Counted from the first letter of the stretch, positions 18,978-28,536 are shown. The stretch: 57,651 bases of DNA from Candidatus Nanopelagicales bacterium (GCA_017882705.1 JADGOZ010000149.1:1-57651); one strand, 5' to 3'. Notes: generated by a model from the letters alone, not told the origin. Made by a program: numbers and translations.

Positions 18978-20409
18978 GCGGCGCAGCCGCAACCACCGGC
19001 TGGCCGACGCTCGCACCGCTGCGCACGCGCGGCGAGCCTGCCCACCGGATGAGGGCGCCGGAGCCCACGAGCACGGCGAGAGCACCGGCCGAGTTGAGCG
19101 GGAGACCGGCGTAGTCGACGACCTTGCCGGGGAAGCCGGCCAGGCCCGTCGCGGACAGCACGAGCGTCGAGACGCCCACCCCGGCCGTGCCGAGCGCCGC
19201 GACCCACGTCGCCGTGGCCGGTGCGGGCGCCTTCGCCCGCGGCGCCGCGTCCCACCACCACAGGGGTGCGTGCTCGAACGGCCACATCAGGCGTACGACG
19301 GCCCACACGCCGACGCCGTAGACGGTCCAGAACAGGGCGGACGCGAACGCGTAGCCCCAGCCGTCGGGCACGGGCCAGCCGTGGCCGTCGAGCGCGACGG
19401 GACGGTCGAGGTGCAGCGCGTGACCGAGGGTCGTCACGGCGACGAGCACGGGCAGGTGCCACAGGTAGAGCGTCATCGCGGCGAGGTTCACGGCCGTCAC
19501 CGGGCGCCACACCGAGGGACGCTCGAGCAGCCGCGCCAGCGGCGCGCTGAGCAGGGTGAGGATGCAGAACAGGGCGAACGAGTGGATCGCCAGCACGACG
19601 GTCGGCGGCGCCATGTTGCTCACGGCCTCGCCGGGCATGCCGACCAGGGAGACCGGCCACGGCCCGAGGTAGATCAGCGCCCCGTTGAGCGCCACCGCAA
19701 CGAGGACGGCGAGGACGAGTGACCACCGCGGGAACGCCGCCGCGGTGCCGTGGGCGCGCAGCGAGCCGAGGTAGGCGGGCACCGTCCACACCAGCACGAA
19801 GTTGACCAGCCCGAGGGCGTCCGGGAATCCCCAGAAGAAGCGCGCGGCGTCGACGAGGGCCACGAGGGCGAGCAGGCCGACGGTGACGAGGACCGCGCGC
19901 CCCGGCGTCGTAGGCCGGAAGAGCGGGGTGAGCGCCGTGACGAGGAGGTAGGCGCCGAGGAACCAGAGGAGCTGGGTCACCAGGACCATCAAGGGCTCGG
20001 CGGTGCGGGCCGGGGCGAGCACCGTCACGAGCGCGGCCACGACCGCCATGATCGCGAGGTAGACCCAGGCCGGGCGCAGGAGCCGGTCTGCGCGGGCCCA
20101 GAGCCATGTCGCGTAGTCGCCGCCGCGGGCCTGGTGCCGCTCCCACGACAGGGCGTTGGCCGCGCCGCCGGCGACGAAGAAGAGCGGCATGATCTGGAGG
20201 ACCCAGGTCAGCGCCTGCGTCCAGGGGAAGGCCGCGAGCAGGTTGCCGAGCACGGGGACGCCGTCGGGCCAGGCGACCACCGCCATGATCGAGTGGCCGG
20301 CCACGACGACCACGAGGCTGACCGCTCGCGCGGCGTCGACCACGCGGTCACGGTCGGCTGGGGTGGCCTCGACGGCGCGCTGCGCAGGGACCGGCGCGAA
20401 GACCCTCAT
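18949..20409 (-). CDS. Acyltransferase-3-like membrane protein
   Basis: 486 aa with about ten or more membrane helices. N-terminal RDRVVDAARAVSLVVVVAGHSI carries the R-x10-H arrangement of acyltransferase family 3 (OafA/OatA-like), which acylates cell-surface sugars or lipids; no SGNH domain is fused. The C-terminal part (after WWWDAAPRAKAP) adds two more helices and an Arg-rich tail. Acceptor unknown. Start at 20409 after a GAGGGGGG ribosome site. Confidence 0.82.
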   Translation of the reverse strand: MRVFAPVPAQRAVEATPADRDRVVDAARAVSLVVVVAGHSIMAVVAWPDGVPVLGNLLAAFPWTQALTWVLQIMPLFFVAGGAANALSWERHQARGGDYATWLWARADRLLRPAWVYLAIMAVVAALVTVLAPARTAEPLMVLVTQLLWFLGAYLLVTALTPLFRPTTPGRAVLVTVGLLALVALVDAARFFWGFPDALGLVNFVLVWTVPAYLGSLRAHGTAAAFPRWSLVLAVLVAVALNGALIYLGPWPVSLVGMPGEAVSNMAPPTVVLAIHSFALFCILTLLSAPLARLLERPSVWRPVTAVNLAAMTLYLWHLPVLVAVTTLGHALHLDRPVALDGHGWPVPDGWGYAFASALFWTVYGVGVWAVVRLMWPFEHAPLWWWDAAPRAKAPAPATATWVAALGTAGVGVSTLVLSATGLAGFPGKVVDYAGLPLNSAGALAVLVGSGALIRWAGSPRVRSGASVGQPVVAAAPLRRRRPPAR

Positions 20410-20562
20410 GGCGCCCCCCTCGGATCCGTCGGGACTCCCCGGTGCCGATGGTGGCACCGCACTACCCCCGATGGGTCGCCGACAGCCCTCGAGCGGGTTC
20501 GTGTCCTCGCGTTCGGTCGTCGCGCTACGGTGGCGCACCCGCGGACGACTCGAGGAGACCCC

Positions 20563-21642
20563 ATGGACGACGCCGTTCGCACCCCGCTGCACGATCGGCT
20601 CGAGGCGCTCGGCGGGACGTTCCAGAACGACGACGGCTGGTGGTGGATCCAGGGCCTCGGCGACTGGGAGGCGGAGTACCGCGCGGTCCGCACCGACGTC
20701 GGCGTCTGGGACCTCTCGCCCCTGGTCAAGTGGGACTTCCGCGGCCCCGACGCGCTCGCAGCGGCGAACCACGTCAACGGCAACGACCTCATGACGCTCG
20801 CGATCGGTCAGGTGCGTTACGGACCGCTGCTCAACGCCGACGGCGGGGTGGTCGACGACGCCACGACCTACCGCGTGTCGGAGGACCGCGTGCTCGTGAT
20901 GACCAACGGCCAGAAGCACGAGGACTACTGGGCCGAGCACCTCTCGGGGTTCGACGTCGCCGTCGCGAACATCGTCCACGACATGCCGCACCTGTCGGTG
21001 CAGGGACCGCGCTCCCGCGAGGTGCTGCAGTCGTTGACCGACGTCGACCTCGCGACGCTGGGCTACTTCCGCTTCGTCCCGGAGCCGGTCGTCGTCGGCG
21101 GGGCGACCGGGATCCTCGCCCGCACCGGCTACGGCGGCGAGATGGGCTACGAGTTCTTCACCGACGCCTCGGGCATCGTCACGCTCTTCGACGCGCTCGT
21201 CGCGCTCGGCGTCACGCCCTTCGGCACCGCGGCGATCTACCCGCTGCGCATCGAGGCGGGGCTCGTGATCGCCGGTCTCGACTACGACCCGGGAGTGACG
21301 ACGCCGTACGACTGCGGGCTCGAGAAGTTCGTCAAGCTCGACAAGGGCCACTTCGTCGGGCGGGACGCGCTCGTCGCCGTCGCCGCCGAGCCGCCGAACG
21401 TCTATCGCACGCTGCTCTTCGACGGCGAGCTCCCCGAGCGGCGTACGCCGGTCACGCGTGACGGCGTCGAGGTCGGCACCTTTCGCGCGGGGTCGACGTC
21501 GCCGACGTTCGGCGTGCTCGGCTCCGCGGTGCTGCGCGCCGGCGCCGTCGAGGACGGCGACGTCGTCGAGGTCGGCGGAGTCAGCGCGACCGTCGCACCG
21601 TGGTGCGTCTACGACCCCCAGAAGAAGCGCCCGCGCGCCTGA
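20563..21642 (+). CDS. GcvT-like aminomethyltransferase-family protein
   Basis: 359 aa. Folate-binding GcvT fold: VGVWDLSPLVKWDFRGPDA is the usual N-terminal strand-turn, LSVQGPRSREVLQSL follows, ARTGYGGEMGYEFF is the folate-site region and LEKFVKLDKGHFVGRDAL the C-terminal barrel. No gcvH or gcvP is nearby, so a glycine-cleavage role is unlikely; relatives include demethylases and dimethylglycine/sarcosine enzymes. GAGGAG ribosome site before ATG. Confidence 0.85.
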   Translation: MDDAVRTPLHDRLEALGGTFQNDDGWWWIQGLGDWEAEYRAVRTDVGVWDLSPLVKWDFRGPDALAAANHVNGNDLMTLAIGQVRYGPLLNADGGVVDDATTYRVSEDRVLVMTNGQKHEDYWAEHLSGFDVAVANIVHDMPHLSVQGPRSREVLQSLTDVDLATLGYFRFVPEPVVVGGATGILARTGYGGEMGYEFFTDASGIVTLFDALVALGVTPFGTAAIYPLRIEAGLVIAGLDYDPGVTTPYDCGLEKFVKLDKGHFVGRDALVAVAAEPPNVYRTLLFDGELPERRTPVTRDGVEVGTFRAGSTSPTFGVLGSAVLRAGAVEDGDVVEVGGVSATVAPWCVYDPQKKRPRA

Positions 21643-21649
21643 TCCCGTG

Positions 21650-22183
21650 ATGCGCAGCGACGACGGCGACGACGTGCGGCAGCTCGTGCTCGTGCACGGC
21701 GTACCCGCGTCCGGGAAGTCGACGCTCGCGGCGGCCCTCGCCGCGGAGCTCGGACGGCCGCTGGTCTCGAAGGACGCGATCAAGGAGACGCTGCTGGACC
21801 TGCTCGGCTACGCCGACCGCGAGGAGTCGCGTCGGGTCGGTGCCGCGGCCGGCGAAGTCTGCTGGACGGTGATCGGGGAGTCGTCAGTGCCGGTGGTGCT
21901 CGACACCTGGGTCCCCGACCGTGGGATCGTGGCGGCCGGCCTCGCCCGGGCGAGGATCGACCGCCTCGTGGAGGTGTGGTGCCGCGCCGAGGCCGACGTC
22001 GTGCGTGCGCGGTACCGCGCACGGGTACGGCATCCCGGGCACTTCGACGACGACAACCTCGAGCAGCTCGACGCGTGGCTGGCCACGGCGGCTCCGCTCG
22101 CGATCGGCGAGGTCATCGAGGTCGACACGACGCTGTCGCTGCGCGGCGAGGACATCCGCGCCCTCGCCGCGCGAATGCGCTGA
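21650..22183 (+). CDS. P-loop kinase of the small zeta-toxin/AAA-33 type
   Basis: 177 aa. Walker A GVPASGKST near residue 17, followed by VSKDAIKETLLD and VVLDTWVP, where an Asp would act as base; an Arg-rich lid segment (RARYRARVRHPGHFDDDNLEQL) follows. Likely phosphorylates a small molecule. Lies 8 nt after the GcvT-like gene in the same direction, so probably cotranscribed. Substrate unknown; no toxin-antitoxin partner is visible. Confidence 0.78.
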   Translation: MRSDDGDDVRQLVLVHGVPASGKSTLAAALAAELGRPLVSKDAIKETLLDLLGYADREESRRVGAAAGEVCWTVIGESSVPVVLDTWVPDRGIVAAGLARARIDRLVEVWCRAEADVVRARYRARVRHPGHFDDDNLEQLDAWLATAAPLAIGEVIEVDTTLSLRGEDIRALAARMR

Positions 22184-22333
22184 TCGCGCCCGCAGTGCCC
22201 CGTCCATGGTCGGTCAGGGCAGAGGATCTCGACGGCGACCCGGCGGAACGACGCATCATCCTCGGCGCACGCGGGCTGCACCGGCGGGCAGGCTCCTTGC
22301 CCGGACCGTAGGAGCCATGACGCGGTGATGCCG

Positions 22334-22786
22334 TCACGTTCTCGTGCGCCCATCGAGCCGGCCGTACAGATAGCCGACGACCGCCCCCAGGGCCATGAAT
22401 CGGAGCCCGTTGATCACGGTGCCCATCAGGAAGTAGCGCACCGGATCGCTCAAGCCGGTCATGAACTTGGCCGGAACGTCGAGGGCCAGGGTGGCGACGA
22501 CGACGCCGATGGAGGCGAGCACCAGCGACTTCGCCATCGGGCTGTTCGCCGGGATCCTGTCGAAGAACCGGAGCAAGCAGAAGCTGACGCACATCCCGAT
22601 GATCAGGCCGCCGAGAAGGGCTTCGAGAAGCATCGGCAGATAGGCGATCGAGAGCGCAGCCCGATACTCCGCGGCCAGCGGAGTCAGCGAGATGACGAAG
22701 TTGACCAACCAGAATCCCGCCGCTCCCCCGACGGCCAACACGACCATCCGAGGCCGCCCTGCGGCCGGGCGAGCCATGCTGCCCAT
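22334..22786 (-). CDS. Four-helix membrane protein of unknown function
   Basis: 150 aa with four hydrophobic segments (MVVLAVGGAAGFWLVNFVISL; LPMLLEALLGGLIIGMCVSF; LVLASIGVVVATLALDV; YFLMGTVINGLRFMALGAVVGYLYG). I do not recognise a family. The ATG at 22786 is favoured because a TAGCCT box lies 6 nt upstream. It is flanked by oppositely oriented genes, so transcribed alone. Confidence 0.65.
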   Translation of the reverse strand: MGSMARPAAGRPRMVVLAVGGAAGFWLVNFVISLTPLAAEYRAALSIAYLPMLLEALLGGLIIGMCVSFCLLRFFDRIPANSPMAKSLVLASIGVVVATLALDVPAKFMTGLSDPVRYFLMGTVINGLRFMALGAVVGYLYGRLDGRTRT

Positions 22787-22792
22787 ACGACG

Positions 22793-22798
22793 AGGCTA
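22793..22798 (-). promoter_or_regulatory. -10 box (TAGCCT) for the leaderless membrane-protein gene
   Basis: TAGCCT, six bases, ATG at 22786 on the minus strand. Confidence 0.5.
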
Positions 22799-23005
22799 GT
22801 GCTGGCTCGACTGCTCTCGCAGCCCAGCAGGACGACGAGGACTGCGTGATCCAGGCTCGCGGCGAGCTCCGACAGCCAGGGCGACACCGGATAGCGGCAC
22901 GGTTGCCCTCTTGGGCTCGGGTCATGTGCCCCGGCGAAATAGGCTGGCGACGGTGACCCGGGACGTCGGGTCCTGGGCTGCGTCTGCCGTTCGGGAGATG
23001 AGCAC

Positions 23006-23767
23006 ATGGCCGCCGTGTCGGAGTCGTCGGTCCCGCGATACGTGGGTGCCGCCTTCGTCTTCCAGTTCTGCACCAGCCTCGCTGCCGGGCTGCTGTCCCG
23101 CTCGATGCTGTCGGGCGATGTGAGCGACGTGATCGGTGCCGCAGGCGCGGATGCCGCGCGGCTGCGGTTCATCATCATGCTCGAGCTGTCCACCAGCGTC
23201 GGAGTCATCGCTCTGACGTCGCTTCTCTATGTCGCCCTGCGTCGCACGGTCCGGTGGATGGCGACCGTTGCTTTCGCTCTCTGGCTCGCGGAGGCGACTG
23301 TTCTCGCCGTGAGCATGCTCGGTCTCTACGAGCTGCTCGACCTCGGCGCCACGAGCGTCGCCCCAGGATCGCCGCTCGCGCTGTCCGATGCCGTCGTCGG
23401 CAGCTTCGCCCTCGGCCTGAACGATCACGCTGCGAGCATGGGCATGCTGTTCGCCAGCGTCGGAGCGTTGCTCTGGTACTCGCTGTTCATCCGAGCTCGG
23501 TTCGTCCCACGGTGGCTGGGCGTCTGGGGGCTCGCGTCCATGTCCCTGGTGGGCGTGGCAACCCTGCTCGACGTGTGGGACGCCGATCTGCAGCCCTCGA
23601 TGCTGCTCTACGTGGCGTACATGCCGTTCGAGCTCGCCGTGGGCGTCTGGCTCCTCGTGAAGGGGTCACCCAGCCGACCGACGACCATCGCAGCGACATC
23701 GCCGGAGGCGCTCTCGCCGATCGACGTGCGGACGGCTGACGCCGCCGACACCCACGCGAGTCGGTGA
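23006..23767 (+). CDS. DUF4386-like membrane protein
   Basis: 253 aa, six predicted helices, with the GAAFVFQFCTSLAAGLL opening, an extracytoplasmic loop, and the LFIRARFVPRWLGVWGLASM segment typical of DUF4386. Function unknown. ATG preceded by GGGAG; a TAGGCT -10 candidate lies about 66 nt upstream. More relaxed codon use (for example TTC/CTG mixed with CTT, GTT) than the core genes. Confidence 0.75.
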   Translation: MAAVSESSVPRYVGAAFVFQFCTSLAAGLLSRSMLSGDVSDVIGAAGADAARLRFIIMLELSTSVGVIALTSLLYVALRRTVRWMATVAFALWLAEATVLAVSMLGLYELLDLGATSVAPGSPLALSDAVVGSFALGLNDHAASMGMLFASVGALLWYSLFIRARFVPRWLGVWGLASMSLVGVATLLDVWDADLQPSMLLYVAYMPFELAVGVWLLVKGSPSRPTTIAATSPEALSPIDVRTADAADTHASR

Positions 23768-23864
23768 CGCCCGCCTGAGCCGGCCCTGCAACGTCGGTGC
23801 CGGTTCTGGTCATGACGCGACTTCCACGTCGAGGACCGGGTCCGGCTCAACCGTGGCGGTGCCG

Positions 23865-24605
23865 CTACTTCCACCTGGTGAGGATCTCTTCGCGGTTGAA
23901 GGCCGCTCGCGCCGCGAAGAACAGGACGACTACCAGCGCCGCGAGCCCGCCGGCCAGCGCGAGCATCGAAGCGGGATCGAGGGTGAGGACCCCGATCTCG
24001 GAGGACACATAGATGGCTGCGAACGGGATCACGATGAGTGCTCCCAGTTGCTGGGCGGACCGCACATCGGTAGATCGAGCGGAGACCAGCACGCTCACCT
24101 CGGCGCTGGCTGCGGCGACCAGCGGGACCAGGAGCAGCATCGCGAGCAGCGCGGTGGTGTTGGGGAAGAACCAGTAGCCGAGCGTGCCGTGGGCCTGGAT
24201 GTCGGTGATCGTCATGAAGACGGTCACGCCGATCCACATCGACACGACCGACGGGACGACAGCGGCGAGCGCCTTGCCGAGCAGCACGTCGACGTCGGTC
24301 ACCGGGGTGGCGAGCAATGGTTCGAGGCTTCGTTCCACCTTCTCCCCGACGAACGAGTAGGCCGCGATCGCAGTCGGCAGGGTGGCGGCCCCGATCACGA
24401 AGAAGAACTGGAACGAGGTCAGCAAGCGCTCCAGGACGTCAGCGGGTGGCAGCCCCCCGGTCTTGCGCCCGGCAAACACCAGCACCAACGGCAGGCCCAC
24501 GCCCACCCGGAGCGGGAACGCCACCAGGGCGGCCACGATGCTCCGGCGTCGCATCGTCACCGACACGTCCTTGGCTGCGATGGTCAGCACGTCGGCGAGC
24601 ATCAC
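23865..24605 (-). CDS. ABC-2 transporter permease (NatB-like)
   Basis: 246 aa, six helices. N-terminal IAAKDVSVTMRRRSIVAALVAFP is the usual ABC-2 permease start, and YSFVGEKVERSLEPLLATPVTDVDVLLGKAL is the conserved NatB/YhaP cytoplasmic stretch. Overlaps the ATPase gene by 4 nt; together they make a two-gene exporter. Substrate unknown (Na+ or drug/lipid in relatives). The protein is shorter than two-domain NatB proteins. Confidence 0.87.
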   Translation of the reverse strand: MMLADVLTIAAKDVSVTMRRRSIVAALVAFPLRVGVGLPLVLVFAGRKTGGLPPADVLERLLTSFQFFFVIGAATLPTAIAAYSFVGEKVERSLEPLLATPVTDVDVLLGKALAAVVPSVVSMWIGVTVFMTITDIQAHGTLGYWFFPNTTALLAMLLLVPLVAAASAEVSVLVSARSTDVRSAQQLGALIVIPFAAIYVSSEIGVLTLDPASMLALAGGLAALVVVLFFAARAAFNREEILTRWK

Positions 24606-25525
24606 GCCAGGTCTCCCAGGATCGTGAGGTACGCGTCCTCCAGTGATTCCTCCGCGGCGGACACGCCAGTGACCCGGGCGCCGCCGGCGACGAGCGCGGC
24701 GACGAGGTCGGCCGAGGAGGTGCCAAGGGAAGGCAGCGGGATCTCGATCCGGTTCCCGGTCACGACTGTCGCGTCAGCACCGAGGTCACGCAGGACAGCG
24801 AGGTCGGAGTCGCGTACGGTCTCGAGTTCGATGGCGATCGTGCGGGACTTCGTCATCGCCGTCCTCAGATCGTGCGGCGTACCCACGCGCAAGAGCCGGG
24901 TGCGCAGGATCCCGACCCGATCGCAGACCCGTTCGGCCTCCTCCAACCGGTGAGTGTTGACCACGATGGTGCGACCCTGGGCCTTGAGGTCCAGCAGCAC
25001 GTCCCGGACGACGGAGGCCGCCTCTGGGTCGAGGTTCGCGGTGGGCTCATCGAGCAGCACGACCTGCGGGTCGTGGATCAGTGCCCGCGCCAGCGCCAGC
25101 CGTTGCTTGAGCCCCTTCGACAGGGTCGCCGCGGGATCGTCGCGACGCCCCCACAGCCCCAACCGGGTCAGCAGCAACTCGGTCCGCTCGCTCCGGGCCG
25201 CCTTGCTCATCCGGTAGAGGCGACCGAAGAACTCCAGCGTCCTGGCCGCCGACAGATCTCCGTACAGTCCTGCTTCCTCGGGAAGCACACCCACCAGCCG
25301 CCGCACCTCCCGGACCTGCGAAGGGTCAGTCACGTCAAGCCCGGCGACGAGTGCGCGCCCGGAGGAAGCGCCGATCAGACCCGCGAGCATACGCACCGTT
25401 GTCGTCTTACCGGCAGCGTTCGGTCCCAGCAGACCGAAGATCTCCCCGTCCGCGATCTCCAGGGACACATCATCCACTGCGAGCACGGTACCGAAGCGGC
25501 GGGTGAGGCCCTCAGTCACGATCAT
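24602..25525 (-). CDS. ABC transporter ATP-binding protein (NatA-like)
   Basis: 307 aa. Walker A GPNAAGKTT, Q-loop region VLPEEAGLYGDLSA, signature-like TLSKGLKQRL, Walker B VVLLDEPTANLD and H-loop VNTHR are all present. Note A for N in the Walker A start (GPNAAGKTT rather than GPNGAGKTT), a tolerated variant, and the signature LSKG for LSGG. A C-terminal regulatory domain follows. ATG at 25525. Confidence 0.92.
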   Translation of the reverse strand: MIVTEGLTRRFGTVLAVDDVSLEIADGEIFGLLGPNAAGKTTTVRMLAGLIGASSGRALVAGLDVTDPSQVREVRRLVGVLPEEAGLYGDLSAARTLEFFGRLYRMSKAARSERTELLLTRLGLWGRRDDPAATLSKGLKQRLALARALIHDPQVVLLDEPTANLDPEAASVVRDVLLDLKAQGRTIVVNTHRLEEAERVCDRVGILRTRLLRVGTPHDLRTAMTKSRTIAIELETVRDSDLAVLRDLGADATVVTGNRIEIPLPSLGTSSADLVAALVAGGARVTGVSAAEESLEDAYLTILGDLA

Positions 25526-25582
25526 GCCAACCCCGTTCCACCGAGTGGAGTCCAGCATGCGCCTCCGCGAGCGATCGTCGCC

Positions 25583-25596
25583 CGCTCACGTGAGCG
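25583..25596. promoter_or_regulatory. Perfect 14-bp palindrome upstream of the NatA-like gene
   Basis: CGCTCACGTGAGCG is fully self-complementary and lies about 58 nt upstream of the ABC operon start, in a good position for an operator. No regulator is adjacent. Confidence 0.35.
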
Positions 25597-25715
25597 AGTA
25601 GGCACCCGAACATCCTCGGCACTGACCAGTACATGCGAGTTCGCACTGTCGACAACGCGCAACTGTGGCGCGCCGAATGCCACCGACGCCTTGGCCACGC
25701 GCAGGATCATGCCCC

Positions 25716-25740
25716 ACCGGCATCCGCGTCTGATGCCGGT
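25716..25740. terminator. Hairpin in the gap between NatA-like gene and HNH pseudogene
   Basis: ACCGGCAT (25716-25723) and ATGCCGGT (25733-25740) pair perfectly around a 9-nt loop. It could end transcription of the HNH remnant (minus strand). The rest of the 25526-25813 gap shows no gene. Confidence 0.4.
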
Positions 25741-25813
25741 TCTTCCTCGTTCCGGGACGCCTTCGTGGCGTTCATCTCGACCACGCCCGCCGCAACCCAC
25801 CAGGCCCGACGGC

Positions 25814-26694
25814 TCAGAAGGGGCAGGGGCCGTCGTCGGGTGGGGCAGGTGGTGGTGACGCCTGGGGGAGGTACGGGCGTGGTTGTGTGACGCCGGTCTG
25901 GCCGTCTCTCGTGCGCCATGTCGTGGTGCCGTCGGGGCGGTGGTCGAGGATCTGCAGATCGCCGTCGGTCTTGGTGGCGTGGTCGCGTCGGCAGAGCGTG
26001 TGGGTGTTGCCCACGTCGGAGGGCCCGTGCGGGAACGGGGTGACGTGGTCCATCTCGCCCGGTCCGCGGGCTGGTGACAGCCGGGTGCCCGACACGTCCC
26101 GTCTCTCGCGGCGACGTGGTCCTTCAACGCTTGGGGCAGGTAGGTGCGGGTGCCGTAGTCGAGGAGGTGCCCGTCGACCGGGTCGGTCACGATCCGGCGC
26201 AGCGACCCGCACTCGCTCGCGAGCTCACGGGCCAGGCCGGCGGGGACGGGCTGCCCGGCGAGCAGCGCCGGGTTGTCGGCCAGACCGAGCAAGGTCGCGA
26301 GGTCGATCACGACCTGCAGCGCGCTGTCCCGCGCCGCCGCATCATCGCTGATCCTCCGTGCGACCCGGACCTCGAGACGCAGCTGACGATCACGCCGCGC
26401 CTCCGTTGAGGCGTCACCGTCGGGATCGCCCGCGGGACCGACGTAGACCGCGAGCGCCGTCGCGGCGTGGGCCTGGCACCACGCGGAGACCCGGTCGCAG
26501 AGCAGGACGTGGCGCAGCCGCGCCTTCCGGTCCAGGACGTGCGGATCGATCGCGACCAGCCCCGCGACCGTCGCGTCCGACACCTCGATCTGGAGTGCTG
26601 TATCCAACCGCGCACGCATCGCGCCACGACGCGCGACCCGGTCGGCGATCCGCGCGACCTCGGGCGAGTCCGCATGCGGCCACGCACCCTCCAA
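25814..26694 (-). pseudogene. DUF222/HNH endonuclease remnant, 5'-truncated and frameshifted
   Basis: Residues from the C-terminal part of a DUF222-HNH protein are readable, but the DUF222 N-terminus is missing and a one-base deletion near 26056-26058 breaks the HNH motif: upstream frame gives RDGTCRAPGCHQPADRA, then the sequence continues in the next frame as EMDHVTPFPHGPSDVGN and TLCRRDHATK to a stop at 25814. Joining the two frames restores a normal HNH domain (Cys pairs, D-H, C-x2-D-H). These genes are multicopy in actinobacteria and often decay. Confidence 0.8.
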
Positions 26695-26786
26695 CGCCGA
26701 CCAACGGACTACTCACAGAGGTACCTCTGATCGAGCCCCGGCTGTCAGTCCCGCCAGGTAGTGGACCGCGAGCTCCCGACGCTGCG

Positions 26787-27338
26787 TCACACATCGACGA
26801 GTGCGCGGAACTCGTGCTCGAGGACCCCCATGAGGATGTCGTCGTACCACTGGCCGTCGAGCAGGCAGCTCTCGCGCTCGCGGCCCTCCTCGACGAAGCC
26901 GCAGGATCGGTAGCACGCGATCGCACCGGTGTTGAACTCGAGCACGCGCAGGTCGACGCGGTCCAGGCCCAGAGTCGTGAAGGCGTGGCGCAGGACGAGG
27001 ATCGTCGCGGCGCGGCCGATGCCGCGACCCTGCTGCCCGGGCGAGAGGAGCCCGATCGCGAAGCGGGCGCGCCGGTCCTCGACCGCGTGCGAGTGCAGGA
27101 ACACGTGACCCGCGAGGAGCCCGTCGACGTCGATCGCCCACGACGGCTCGTCGCGGTGGGTGAGTCCTTCGGCGTACCACTCCTGCGCCTGCGCGTCGGT
27201 CATCGGGCCGGACTCGACGACGTGGCCGTAGCCGCGCTCGATCTCGGCGTGCCAGCCGTGCGCCTGCCGCTCGTCGCGATCGCTCTCGCGCAGCGAGCGC
27301 AGCAGCACGCGACCGTCGGTGAGCTCGGGCGCGGGCAT
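26787..27338 (-). CDS. GNAT-family N-acetyltransferase (RimJ/RimL-like)
   Basis: 183 aa. Acetyl-CoA binding core GQQGRGIGRAATILVLRHAF, then LDRVDLRVLEFNTGAIACYRSCGFVEEGRER, the classic RimJ/RimL-type motif. Substrate unknown; relatives acetylate protein N-termini or amino acids. I chose the ATG at 27338 because AAGG lies about 10 nt upstream; a GTG at 27347 would overlap the RidA stop. Last gene of the hisA-ridA group. Confidence 0.88.
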   Translation of the reverse strand: MPAPELTDGRVLLRSLRESDRDERQAHGWHAEIERGYGHVVESGPMTDAQAQEWYAEGLTHRDEPSWAIDVDGLLAGHVFLHSHAVEDRRARFAIGLLSPGQQGRGIGRAATILVLRHAFTTLGLDRVDLRVLEFNTGAIACYRSCGFVEEGRERESCLLDGQWYDDILMGVLEHEFRALVDV

Positions 27339-27343
27339 CGGAG

Positions 27344-27730
27344 TCACGCCTTGTAGGCGTCGACTTCGACCTCGACGAGCATGCGAGGGTCGATGAAGCG
27401 GGAGATCTCGACCATCGTGGCGGCCGGCCGCACGTGGTCGAAGAGCTCCTTGTGGGCGCGCGCGACGTCGGCCTCGTTGCTCATGTCGGAGATGAACATG
27501 CGGGTGCGCACGACGTCGTCGAGCGACAGCCCGGCCTGCTCCAGGGCACGGCGTACGACGCCGAAGGCCTCGAGCGTCTGGGCGTAGGGGTCGCCGACGT
27601 GACGCACCTCGCCGTCGATGGTCGAGGTCGACCCCGACACGAGCACCCACGGTCCCGCGACGACGGCGCGCGAGTAGCCGACGACGTCCTCCCACGGACC
27701 GCCCGAGGTGATACGCCGGTCCGCGGTCAC
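27344..27730 (-). CDS. RidA/YjgF-family protein
   Basis: 128 aa. Members deaminate reactive enamine/imine intermediates. Typical features: [16 protein letters not shown], a middle [35 protein letters not shown] with the key Arg, and C-terminal [11 protein letters not shown] with the conserved Glu. The GTG start overlaps the hisA stop (GTGA), so it is translated with the his genes, where protection from reactive intermediates would be useful (inference). Confidence 0.9.
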   Translation of the reverse strand: MTADRRITSGGPWEDVVGYSRAVVAGPWVLVSGSTSTIDGEVRHVGDPYAQTLEAFGVVRRALEQAGLSLDDVVRTRMFISDMSNEADVARAHKELFDHVRPAATMVEISRFIDPRMLVEVEVDAYKA

Positions 27731-28536
27731 GGCATCACGCCCGGGATCTCGTCGCCGCGGCGGAACGGCGAGTCCCACGCCTCGACGCGCGGTGCCACCG
27801 CCGCGAGCGCTTCGGGCAGGGTGAAGGCGCCTGCATAGAGCGCCTTGCCGATGATGGCGCCCTCGACGCCCTGGGAGACGAGCGAGGCGATCGCGTGCAG
27901 GTCCGCGAGCGAGCCGACGCCGCCGGACGCGACGACCGGACGGTCGGTGGCCTCGCACACGCGACGCAGCAGCTCGAGGTTCGGACCGGTCAGCGTGCCG
28001 TCCTTCGCGACGTCGGTGACGACATAGCGTGCGCAGCCCTCCGCGTCGAGACGCGCCAGCACCTCGAAGAGCTCGCCGCCCTCCTCGGTCCAGCCGCGCG
28101 CCGCGAGCGTCGTGCCGCGGACGTCGAGGCCGACAGCGACCCGGTCGCCGAACTCGGCGATCGCCCTCGCACACCACTCGGGGTTCTCCAGCGCCGCCGT
28201 GCCGATGTTGACGCGGGTGCAGCCGGTGGCGAGCGCCGCGCGCAACGACTCGTCGTCCCGGATCCCGCCCGACATCTCGACCTGGATGTCCATGCGGCCG
28301 ACGACCTCCGCGAGCAGCACCGCGTTGGACCCGCGACCGAACGCGGCGTCGAGGTCGACGAGGTGGATCCACTCGGCGCCCTGCTCCTGCCAGGTGAGCG
28401 CCGCCTCGATCGGGTCTCCGTAGGACGTCTCGCTGCCGGCGGCGCCCTGCACCAGGCGCACCGCCTGGCCGTCCGCGACGTCGACAGCGGGGAGGAGCTC
28501 GAGCACGGCGGGCGGTAGGTTCTCGTCGTTCGTCAT
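27727..28536 (-). CDS. hisA: ProFAR isomerase, probable bifunctional HisA/TrpF (PriA)
   Basis: 269 aa TIM barrel. In actinobacteria the PriA form isomerises both ProFAR (histidine) and PRA (tryptophan). Catalytic Asp in [15 protein letters not shown] and in [15 protein letters not shown], phosphate loops [14 protein letters not shown] and ASGGVGS. No trpF exists in the trp cluster and TrpC is not fused to one, which supports dual function. N-terminus carries about 10 extra residues before the barrel. First of the hisA-ridA-GNAT trio. Confidence 0.93.
   Translation of the reverse strand: MTNDENLPPAVLELLPAVDVADGQAVRLVQGAAGSETSYGDPIEAALTWQEQGAEWIHLVDLDAAFGRGSNAVLLAEVVGRMDIQVEMSGGIRDDESLRAALATGCTRVNIGTAALENPEWCARAIAEFGDRVAVGLDVRGTTLAARGWTEEGGELFEVLARLDAEGCARYVVTDVAKDGTLTGPNLELLRRVCEATDRPVVASGGVGSLADLHAIASLVSQGVEGAIIGKALYAGAFTLPEALAAVAPRVEAWDSPFRRGDEIPGVMP

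Noticed and set aside
21650-22183. Zeta-toxin of a toxin-antitoxin pair
   Set aside because: P-loop kinase fold is similar, but there is no epsilon-like antitoxin beside it and it lies in tandem with a GcvT-like gene.
25814-26694. Functional HNH homing endonuclease
   Set aside because: N-terminus missing and HNH domain split by a frameshift.
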